Shown here: positions 14,850 through 21,105 of the stretch, piece by piece | Layout: each line of letters opens with the position of its first letter | Numbering within the stretch: the stretch's first letter is position 1 | Assembly (NCBI GenBank): GCA_964504135.1 | Contig: CAZDCW010000015.1 | Coordinates: 1 to 28,983, forward strand | DNA length: 28,983 nt | Direction of reading: 5' to 3' | Source of the DNA: JACPTG01 sp964504135 | Lineage (GTDB): Archaea; Nanobdellota; Nanobdellia; Woesearchaeales; UBA10216 | The notes under the pieces: generated by a model | The model's input: the letters and a program-made list of their open reading frames with translations, nothing else | Database searches by the model: none | Told to the model about the DNA's origin: nothing | Made by a program: the position numbers and the translations under genes

Positions 14850-15422
14850 CTATTCAATCTGCCTGCTTTTGGCCCTCTTCTCTATCTCCCGCAGTACCCT
14901 TTTTACAAGCATGTGCGGTTCCTTGTCGAATATTACCATTGCTCCTGTATTCTTGTCAACAATCTTTATTATCTTCTTGAGGTTGTCTGCCACCCCTCCT
15001 GAGCCTTCCATTATTCCTATTACCTGGCCTTCGTCGTATGCTATTGTGAACTCGTTCAGCGTGCCCACCCTTCCGCCGACTATTATCACGGCATCGCAGT
15101 TGCTGACATTCACCACATTCCTGCCCTTGAATCCGAAGCCTGTGTAGATTATTACAGAGTAGTATTTTGTAGGGAACCTGTACCTCTTTGCGTGCTCTTC
15201 AAGGTTCTTTGCAGGGCTTATTCCTATTACAAACCCGTCATTGTTCATTGCCCCCTGTGCGGCCGCGTTAGGAATCCCGTTGCAGGCCCCGTTCACGAGT
15301 ATGCAGTTGTGCCTGGCTATCTCCTGCCCGAGGTCATATGCCAGCTTGAGGGATTTTGCCGGTATCCTCCCCGCATTCCCCTTCTCATTCGCCGAGCCCA
15401 TCACGCCTATTTTTGGCTTCAT
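14850..15422 (-). CDS. SLOG/LOG-family Rossmann protein (TIGR00725-like)
   Basis: A 190-aa Rossmann-like protein. MKPKIGVMGSA at the N-terminus and IIVGGRVGTLNEFTIAYDEG (about 113-132) match the nucleotide-binding GGxGTxxE motif of the LOG/SLOG superfamily. That superfamily contains cytokinin-type phosphoribohydrolases and many unassigned nucleotide-binding proteins. A ribonucleotide-related substrate would suit the surrounding UMP/AMP genes, but which one cannot be told. The start is supported by TTTATAAA at 15446-15453, centred 27-28 bp upstream (leaderless spacing). It is followed by about 260 bp without a gene before pyrF. Confidence 0.8.
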   Translation of the reverse strand: MKPKIGVMGSANEKGNAGRIPAKSLKLAYDLGQEIARHNCILVNGACNGIPNAAAQGAMNNDGFVIGISPAKNLEEHAKRYRFPTKYYSVIIYTGFGFKGRNVVNVSNCDAVIIVGGRVGTLNEFTIAYDEGQVIGIMEGSGGVADNLKKIIKIVDKNTGAMVIFDKEPHMLVKRVLREIEKRAKSRQIE

Positions 15423-15445
15423 CTGCGAGGATTCCGGTTCTGGTT

Positions 15446-15453
15446 TTTATAAA
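15446..15453 (-). promoter_or_regulatory. TATA box of the LOG-family gene
   Basis: A symmetric TTTATAAA centred about 27-28 bp before the ATG at 15422, consistent with a leaderless transcript. Confidence 0.55.
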
Positions 15454-15534
15454 TTTAACTGCCGGTTGATGTTCCTTGCCTTTTATGTTTATTAGGCCAC
15501 TGGCCACTGGACAGGCGCCCCTAAGATTTATAAA

Positions 15535-15643
15535 GTTGCAGAAGCTGAATAGACGAATCAGGGAATGCAACCTCATGCCATCGCCTTCATAGGAATCCGG
15601 CTTAAGGTTGCAGAAGCTGAATAGACGAATCAGGGAATGCAAC
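15535..15643. CRISPR. Two-repeat, one-spacer CRISPR-like array
   Basis: Two identical 37-bp repeats lie at 15535-15571 and 15607-15643, separated by a unique 35-bp segment (15572-15606). Each repeat starts GTTGCA and ends TGCAAC, the terminal inverted symmetry typical of CRISPR repeats, with a partial inner symmetry CTGA...TCAG. Repeat and spacer sizes are in the usual CRISPR range. There are no cas genes in the window and no further repeat copies on either side. It could be a relict or isolated mini-array served by Cas proteins elsewhere, or a plain direct repeat. A TATA-like TTTATAAA (about 15527-15534) abuts the first repeat. Confidence 0.65.
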
Positions 15644-15681
15644 AAGGGCTGTATTACCCCCTAAAACCGAAAAAAATATAA

Positions 15682-15715
15682 GTAAGATGGCCTTTACATA
15701 TCTTACAAGGTGGTG
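15682..15715 (+). promoter_or_regulatory. Inverted repeat and ribosome binding site of the AbrB/PIN operon
   Basis: A TATA-like AAAAATATAAG (about 15672-15682) is followed by an inverted repeat GTAAGAT (15682-15688) and ATCTTAC (15700-15706) spanning the expected transcription start. Then comes AGGTGGTG (15708-15715), 4 nt before the ATG at 15720. The repeat is a plausible operator for AbrB autoregulation. Confidence 0.55.
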
Positions 15716-15719
15716 CAAT

Positions 15720-15983
15720 ATGCAGGTTGAACTAACCAGGATATCTGAAAAAGGACAGGTTGTTATTCCCTCTTCGTTGAGGAAGGAGATGGGCATAAAA
15801 AAGTCAGACCAGTTTATGGTATTTGGTGAAGCTGGAACAGTTATATTGAAGAAAATAGAAACTCCGGCAATTAAAAAAACGTTCGATGAAATGGCAAAGC
15901 CATTGCGGGAAGCGGCAAAACAGGCAGGATTGACAAAAGCTGACGTAAGAAAAGCCATCAATGATATAAGAAATGCCGCTTAA
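15720..15983 (+). CDS. AbrB/SpoVT-family antitoxin
   Basis: An 87-aa protein with the swapped-hairpin AbrB motif TRISEKGQVVIPSSLRKEMG at about residues 6-25, then FMVFGEAGTVILKKIE, and a helical tail that probably binds the toxin. I start it at 15720, where a good AGGTGGTG precedes the ATG; the open frame runs 11 codons further upstream without support. It overlaps the downstream PIN gene by 11 bp. Its likely role is to hold the PIN RNase inactive and repress the operon. Confidence 0.9.
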   Translation: MQVELTRISEKGQVVIPSSLRKEMGIKKSDQFMVFGEAGTVILKKIETPAIKKTFDEMAKPLREAAKQAGLTKADVRKAINDIRNAA

Positions 15984-16392
15984 ACTCGTTCTTGATACAA
16001 ACACTCTTGTTTCAGCTTTCTTTTGGGAAGGGAATGAGGCTGATTTACTTAGGAAAATTGAGCAGGGGAAGGCAAAATTATACATTACCAGTGAAATTCT
16101 TAAGGAACTTGAAGAAGTGATAAAAAGGCCAAAATTCAATGAAGTTATGAGGAAAGCCGGATACACACCAGACCAGATCATGCAAAAAATTGTTTCGCTT
16201 TCCCATTTGGTTATTGCCCCAGGATTGAACATAAAGGTTTGTAGGGATGAAAAAGATAATAAATTCCTTGAATGCGCGGAATGTGCGAAAGCCGGCTATC
16301 TTGTAAGCGGGGATGCTGATTTGCTTTGTTTGAAGGAATATAAGGGGATCCTTATTGTAAAATCTGGGAGAATTTTGAATTTATTGGACTGA
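15973..16392 (+). CDS. PIN-domain RNase toxin (COG1569-like)
   Basis: A 139-aa PIN-domain protein. The acidic cluster is seen as Asp8/Asn10 in LVLDTNTLVSA, Glu in ILKELEEVI, Asp in CRDEKDNKFLECA and Asp in VSGDADLLCL. Such enzymes cleave RNA with Mg2+ and act as toxins when freed from the antitoxin. The CRDEKDNKFLE...GDADLL pattern is characteristic of the COG1569 group rather than classical VapC. It lies directly after the AbrB gene and converges on pyrE with a 16-bp gap. Confidence 0.9.
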   Translation: MPLKLVLDTNTLVSAFFWEGNEADLLRKIEQGKAKLYITSEILKELEEVIKRPKFNEVMRKAGYTPDQIMQKIVSLSHLVIAPGLNIKVCRDEKDNKFLECAECAKAGYLVSGDADLLCLKEYKGILIVKSGRILNLLD

Positions 16393-16408
16393 TGTTTATT
16401 CCAAGTTC

Positions 16409-17035
16409 TCAAATCCCCTTCCACCAGGCAGGATTCTGGCTCCACTTGGTTATTGACTCCCTGTCCTTGTCTTTGATGTAGCCCTTTTCAGCCGCCACTC
16501 TTATGAGCGTTGTGAAGTTGCTGAGTGTTGTTAGCTTGCACATGGCATCATAAAAGCCCTTGTGGGCCTCTTCCATCTCGTATGTGAATATTGCTATGCA
16601 TTCATCAGCTATTGCCCCTGCCTCCCTGGCTGCGGTTACAGCCTTCAGCGAGGTTCCTCCTGTGCTTATGAGGTCCTCTACAATCACTGCCCGCTGGCCT
16701 TTTTCAAGCACGCCTTCTATCAGGTTGTGCATTCCGTGGCCTTTTGGCTCTTTTCGTATGTAGATGGTGGGCTTTCTCAGCCTGTCTGCGAGGATGCTTG
16801 CCCATGGTATGCTTGCTGTTGCTATTCCTGCAATCAGGTCAAAGTCTGTGTTCTTCATCTTTTCAATGTAGAAGTCTATCATTGCGTCCCTTGCGTCGGG
16901 CTTGGATAGCAGTATCCTGTTGTCGCAGTATATTGGGCTTAGTATTCCTGATGTGAATCTGAATGGCTGGCTTGGCCTGAGCATCACGGCTCCTGACAGG
17001 AGGAGCAGTTCAGCGACTTTTTCTTCTGGATTCAT
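16409..17035 (-). CDS. pyrE: Orotate phosphoribosyltransferase
   Basis: A 208-aa enzyme joining orotate to PRPP to give OMP, the substrate of PyrF. The PRPP motif is AVIVEDLISTGGTS at about residues 116-129, and RKEPKGHGMHNLIEG (about 94-108) is the flexible catalytic loop with Lys and His. YCDNR (about 36-40) also fits the family. Last gene of the pyrimidine block; its ATG overlaps the pyrC stop (ATGA at 17032-17035). It converges with the AbrB/PIN operon. Confidence 0.97.
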   Translation of the reverse strand: MNPEEKVAELLLLSGAVMLRPSQPFRFTSGILSPIYCDNRILLSKPDARDAMIDFYIEKMKNTDFDLIAGIATASIPWASILADRLRKPTIYIRKEPKGHGMHNLIEGVLEKGQRAVIVEDLISTGGTSLKAVTAAREAGAIADECIAIFTYEMEEAHKGFYDAMCKLTTLSNFTTLIRVAAEKGYIKDKDRESITKWSQNPAWWKGI

Positions 17036-18330
17036 CCAAACATCGCCTCATTTCCCTTGTGCTCATCTATAACCTGGTTGCCGTCGTATGCAAGCCTTCC
17101 GTTTATGATGGTTGAGGTCACCGCTCCTTTCAGTTTCCACCCTTCAAAGGCGCTCCATTTGCTTTTCGTCTGGAGTTCGTCGTTCTTTACAGTTTTCTCT
17201 TTTTTCAGGTCTATTAGTGTTATGTCTGCAAAGTATCCCTCGGCTATGTGTCCTCTGGATTGTATTCCAAATATCCTGGCAGGGTTGGCGGATGTCAGGC
17301 TTATCACCTGCTGCATGGAAAGCCTTCCCTTGTTTGCGGCATCAAGCAGGAGGGGCAGCATGGTCTCAAGCCCTGGCATGCCTGAGGGCGGCTCGTCGCT
17401 TGACTTTTCTTCCAGGAGGTGTGGCGCGTGGTCTGTCGCAACCATGTCTATGGTGCCTGAGTTTAGCGCATTCCAGAGGGCTGCCACGTCCTCTTTCCTC
17501 CTTAGCGGCGGGTTGACCTTTGCCATTGTCCCCAGTTTGGCGGCGTCTTCAACAGGCAGGAATAGGTGATGTGGCGTCACTTCACAGCTCAGGTTCATGT
17601 TTCGCCTGAACTTGGCCATTAGCTCGGTCTCTTCAGTTGTGCTTATGTGGCATAGGTGCATCCGCGCATTTTTTCTTTTTGCGGCAGTAATCGCCAGGCT
17701 GGCGGCTGATGCAGCCACCATTTTGTTTCTTGCTTCCAGGTGCCTTTCGGCAGTCCATGTCCCTGCTCCCTGGGATTTTTCATTGGCCTTCAGCATGGCC
17801 TCGTCTTCTGCATGCACCGATATTCTTCTTCCACTGCCCATTATTGAGTCAAGGGCGCCTTCATCGCTTATGAGCAGGTCGCCTGTGCTTGAGCCCATGA
17901 ACACCTTCACAGAGGCGATGTTGGTGGCCTTTCTTATTTCTGCAAGGTTGCCTTCTGTGGCTCCGAAGTGGAAGCCGTAGTTTGCAATGCATTTTTCCGC
18001 GGCCAGCTTCCTCTTTTCCTCAAGAAGCCCGGTCGTTGTGGTGGCCGGCCTGTTGTTTGGCATGTCAAGGATTGTTGTCACTCCCCCTGCCGCCGCCGCG
18101 TATCCTGCTGTCCTGAAGTCTTCCTTCTGCGTCATTCCCGGCTCGCGGCAGTGCACATGCGCGTCTATTAGTCCTGGAATTGCGAGCATTCCTTTTGCAT
18201 TTATTGTCTCATCTGCGCTTTTGGCTGCTGAGGGGGCTGTTATCTTCTGTATCCAGCCTCCTTCTGCGATGATGTTCCTTTCCACGGCTTTGCCGTTTTC
18301 CAGGACTTTGCAGTTTTTTATTAGCAGCAT
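17032..18330 (-). CDS. pyrC: Dihydroorotase, class I
   Basis: A 432-aa amidohydrolase converting carbamoyl-aspartate to dihydroorotate. The zinc-binding HxH is His58/His60 in IDAHVHCREPGMTQKEDF. Further signatures are LDMPNNRPATTT, VKVFMGSSTGD, SVHAEDEAML, LCHISTTEE and the catalytic Asp in VATDHAPHLLEEK. Length and motifs fit class I. A TATA-like ATTAAATAAG (about 18351-18360) is centred about 25 bp upstream of the ATG. This suggests that pyrC-pyrE can also be transcribed from its own promoter in the 62-bp gap after pyrK. Confidence 0.96.
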   Translation of the reverse strand: MLLIKNCKVLENGKAVERNIIAEGGWIQKITAPSAAKSADETINAKGMLAIPGLIDAHVHCREPGMTQKEDFRTAGYAAAAGGVTTILDMPNNRPATTTTGLLEEKRKLAAEKCIANYGFHFGATEGNLAEIRKATNIASVKVFMGSSTGDLLISDEGALDSIMGSGRRISVHAEDEAMLKANEKSQGAGTWTAERHLEARNKMVAASAASLAITAAKRKNARMHLCHISTTEETELMAKFRRNMNLSCEVTPHHLFLPVEDAAKLGTMAKVNPPLRRKEDVAALWNALNSGTIDMVATDHAPHLLEEKSSDEPPSGMPGLETMLPLLLDAANKGRLSMQQVISLTSANPARIFGIQSRGHIAEGYFADITLIDLKKEKTVKNDELQTKSKWSAFEGWKLKGAVTSTIINGRLAYDGNQVIDEHKGNEAMFG

Positions 18331-18350
18331 GGTTGTAAGGGGTTTTTATC

Positions 18351-18360
18351 CTTATTTAAT
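18351..18360 (-). promoter_or_regulatory. TATA-like box upstream of pyrC
   Basis: The minus strand reads ATTAAATAAG, centred about 25 bp before the pyrC ATG at 18330, in the only real gap in the right part of the pyrimidine block apart from the one before GDPD. Confidence 0.45.
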
Positions 18361-18392
18361 TGTTGTGAGTCTCTTGTTATCAGGAGAATCAC

Positions 18393-19187
18393 TTAAATCG
18401 CTTCCTTCCTGCTGCTCTTCAGCCTGTGGTATTCCCCCAGCTCATTAATCTTCACAGCAGTCTCAAAGTCAATTACAGGCCCTTCAACGCATAATCTTAT
18501 TCCTATGGGGTCCACACAGCAGTGGCCACATAGTCCATAACCGCATTTCATGTAGCGCTCCATGCTTATCTCGCCTGGTATCCCTGCCTCATGTCCGACG
18601 CTGGCCACGGCCTTTAGCATCCTGTCCGGCCCGCAGGCATAAATCTTGTCTATTTTCTCCCGGGCAATCATCTCCTTGAGCGCGTCTGTCACAAGCCCTT
18701 TCCTTCCTGCGCTGCCGTCGTCTGTGGTTATTATCAGGTTTTCTTCCCCTATTAGCCGCTTAATTCTCTCAACATAGACCAGCCTGCTTTTGCTCCTTGC
18801 TCCCAGGATAAACTTGACCCTTGTCATCTTCCTGGCAGCTTCTTCTGCCAGCATCGCAAGGCTTGCAGAGCCATACCCCCCTCCTATCATAACAAGATTT
18901 CCCTTGGCAAGCGTGTAGGGCCTTCCGTATGGCCCTCTTACCCCTATTTTTTCACCAGCTCTCATCAGGCTCAGTTTTTCAGAGAATGGCCCCACCGCGG
19001 CGACAGTTATCCCTATTTCCCCCTTTGCCGCGTAGCTTACTGCGAATGGCTTCTCGTCTATTCTTGGAAGCCAGAGCATTATGAACTGCCCGGGCCTGGC
19101 TTTCATGCTGATGTCGAGGAATATTGTCTTTATCCCGTCAGCCTCTTCTTCAACCCTTTTTATCGCGGCTATCTGCGGCCTTTCCAT
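18393..19187 (-). CDS. pyrK: Dihydroorotate dehydrogenase electron-transfer subunit
   Basis: A 264-aa FAD/[2Fe-2S] protein that passes electrons from PyrD to NAD+. The N-terminal FAD domain shows ARPGQFIMLWLP (about 30-41) and KPFAVSYA (about 46-53), followed by the nucleotide region MIGGGYGSASL (about 100-110). The iron-sulfur ligands are Cys215, Cys220, Cys223 and Cys233 in KCGYGLCGHCCVDPIGIRLC, with an extra Cys224. Together with the class 1B PyrD this implies NAD+-linked dihydroorotate oxidation. Its start lies inside the end of the COG3541 gene (19-bp overlap). Confidence 0.95.
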   Translation of the reverse strand: MERPQIAAIKRVEEEADGIKTIFLDISMKARPGQFIMLWLPRIDEKPFAVSYAAKGEIGITVAAVGPFSEKLSLMRAGEKIGVRGPYGRPYTLAKGNLVMIGGGYGSASLAMLAEEAARKMTRVKFILGARSKSRLVYVERIKRLIGEENLIITTDDGSAGRKGLVTDALKEMIAREKIDKIYACGPDRMLKAVASVGHEAGIPGEISMERYMKCGYGLCGHCCVDPIGIRLCVEGPVIDFETAVKINELGEYHRLKSSRKEAI

Positions 19188-19976
19188 TTTTCAAGTAATA
19201 TTTTTTGCATTTCTTTGTTTATTTCGTTGTAGGTTGCCATTTGCTTTTCGCTTGGTGCATCGCTGTCGTCTTTTAAGTTGTTCTCTATGTACTCATCTAC
19301 TTCAGCCAGGTTCTGAATTATTTCCTTTTCCTTCCTGTCTTTTTTCTTTAGGATTATGTCAGCAAGCAGGTCATATACGCTTTTGCTTATTGTTTTGGTC
19401 AGGTATAACTTCCTGATTGTGTGATTGAAATTTATTGGGGGGACACTTTTCATCTTGGCAATCCATTTTGCATTTAGCAGGCCCCTCATGGCATAAAGGT
19501 ACTTTTTGTATGTCACTTCATCCCTGCTCTTCAGGTACTTTAGGTAGTTCTGCCTGCACATTGACTTGTAGTGGTAATACAGGCTTTTTCTGCTGAAATT
19601 TTGCTCTGCAAACTTCCTTAATGCGGTTGGTTGTGTGCCGTAGTAAACAATGTCAGAAATCAGCCACTCGATTACGGTCGGGTTTGATGAGCTTAGCATT
19701 CTGCAGAATTTTATCATGTCAAACCCAACCACATCAATTGTGCAGCCCTTTACGGGTTTTTTTCACTCCTTCTTTATCATAATAGCTTTCTATGACATCA
19801 GGCATCGGGTTTACCCTTAAGTAATCCCTGACCGGTCTTGCATAGGCATATCTGACGTCATAGTCGCTGTCAGCTGAAGAAAGCCCCCATGCTCTGCTGC
19901 CGTTTTCAACAGCAAAGAGTATCCTTATTTCATGTTCTTCTTCAAGCCGCTTGCAGATTCTGTGAATCGTTTTCAT
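19169..19976 (-). pseudogene. COG3541/RlaP-type nucleotidyltransferase, frame interrupted at an A7 run
   Basis: Two adjacent frames together make one protein of the COG3541 (PF10127-like) nucleotidyltransferase family. The 5' part (19734-19976, 80 aa) has ENGSRAWGLSSADSDYDVRY with the GS...DxD site at about 26-41. The 3' part (ATG 19732, to 19169) continues with GFDMIKFCRMLSSSNPTVIEWL, the usual following segment. The break lies near a run of seven A on the minus strand (19757-19763). Removing one A gives a single frame of about 268 codons; removing about 28 nt would restore the family's usual spacing more closely. The start overlaps the pyrD stop as ATGA (19973-19976) and the end overlaps pyrK. 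A true pseudogene, sequencing error, slippage and RNA-level removal are all possible. Confidence 0.8.
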
Positions 19977-20890
19977 CTGTGTGCTATTCCAGTCATTTCC
20001 TTTATTGTGGCGTATCCATTCTCAGCCATAAGCTGCTCCAGCTCTCCGCTGACTTTCCTGAATACGTCTATGCCACGGTAGTATATGCCTGTACCTATCT
20101 CAACAGCCGCAGCCCCTGCCATTATCATCTCGGCAGCGTCTTCCCCGGTCATTACGCCTCCTGCCCCGATAATCGGGATGTTGACTGCCTTGTATATTTC
20201 ATAAATGCAGTTTACCGCTATCGGCCTGAGTGCAGGGCCGCTTATTCCTCCTTGCTTGTTGTGAAGTAAGGGGTTTCCGGTTTTTGCGTCGATTGCCATT
20301 CCCGGCATGGTGTTTACTGCGGTGATTGCATCTGCCCCGGCTTTTTCAACAGCCCTGGCTATTGTCTTTATGTCCGGAACATTGGGCGCAAGCTTTGCTA
20401 TCACCTTTGCCCTGACCTTGCTTTTGACCAGCTTTATTACTTCGCCGGCATCCTTTTCCGAGAGGGCAAAGGCCAGCCCGAAATCATCTTGCGTGTTCGG
20501 GCAGGAAAGGTTGACCTCAATTAGCTGTGGCCTTAGGGTGTCCAATTTCTCTGCGACCATGCCGAATTCCTCCTTGGTCCCGCCAAACAGGCTCGGAATG
20601 ACAGGGACCCCGGAATTCTTCATTGCAAGCTCTATTTCGCCAAGGCTGTTATCTGCTCCAGAGTTCGGCAGGCCGACTGCATTCAGGAATCCCTTGTCAA
20701 ATTCCACAAGCACAGGGTTTGCGTGGCCTTCCCTTTCCTTCGGCCCGATTGACTTGGGTATCACAGCCCCTGCCCCGTTTTTTGCCGCATAGCAGCATGC
20801 AGCCCCGGATACGCCCATTATGCCCGATGCCAGTATAGTGGGGTTCCCTAGTTCCACCCCTAGTATCTTGGCTCTTATGTCAGGTTTCAT
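19973..20890 (-). CDS. pyrD: Dihydroorotate dehydrogenase B, catalytic subunit
   Basis: A 305-aa FMN enzyme oxidising dihydroorotate to orotate. The active-site base is Cys130 in EVNLSCPNTQD, typical of class 1 enzymes. Other hallmarks are TILASGIMGVSG, ISGPALRPIAV, PIIGAGGVMTGEDAAEMI and the phosphate-binding VEIGTGIYYRG. The presence of pyrK in the same unit indicates class 1B (NAD+). Its ATG overlaps the stop of the 72-aa gene upstream (20887-20890), and its stop overlaps the COG3541 start. Confidence 0.97.
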   Translation of the reverse strand: MKPDIRAKILGVELGNPTILASGIMGVSGAACCYAAKNGAGAVIPKSIGPKEREGHANPVLVEFDKGFLNAVGLPNSGADNSLGEIELAMKNSGVPVIPSLFGGTKEEFGMVAEKLDTLRPQLIEVNLSCPNTQDDFGLAFALSEKDAGEVIKLVKSKVRAKVIAKLAPNVPDIKTIARAVEKAGADAITAVNTMPGMAIDAKTGNPLLHNKQGGISGPALRPIAVNCIYEIYKAVNIPIIGAGGVMTGEDAAEMIMAGAAAVEIGTGIYYRGIDVFRKVSGELEQLMAENGYATIKEMTGIAHR

Positions 20891-21105
20891 TTGTACTTCC
20901 TTGCAATTTGGTTAAGTTTCCTGATTAGAGGCCTTCTCCATTCCCTGATTAGCTGCGACTTTATCAACTTTACAGTAAGCTTATCGCTTCTGGAGAGCCT
21001 TAATGCCTCAAGCGCCTTGCATTTGGCGAGTATTTCCCTGTCTTCTGCTGTCCGAAGGACGTATTTTCTTTTTTCAGCAGCTGTTGGCCTGTAGGTGTGT
21101 TTCAT
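20887..21105 (-). CDS. Small basic hypothetical protein between carB and pyrD
   Basis: A 72-aa, strongly basic (Lys/Arg-rich), predicted helical protein: MKHTYRPTAAEKRKYVLR, then ALEALRLSRSDKLTVKLI and a C-terminal RRPLIRKLNQIARKYK. I recognise no family, and there is no membrane segment or zinc motif. It is translationally linked on both sides: its ATG shares a base with the carB TGA stop (TGATG at 21103-21107), and its stop overlaps the pyrD start as ATGA. That tight packing argues for a real expressed gene. Binding to nucleic acid, or to a neighbouring enzyme such as CarB, would be guesses. Confidence 0.6.
   Translation of the reverse strand: MKHTYRPTAAEKRKYVLRTAEDREILAKCKALEALRLSRSDKLTVKLIKSQLIREWRRPLIRKLNQIARKYK

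Noticed and set aside
15385..15645. An 86-aa minus-strand ORF across the repeat pair
   Set aside because: Its repeated peptide is only the translation of the two 37-bp repeats, and it overlaps the LOG gene start.
19757..19763. A third BHB intron in the COG3541 gene
   Set aside because: A hairpin is present, but no pair of 3-nt bulges around a 4-bp helix gave an intron length that repairs the frame; kept only as an interrupted gene.
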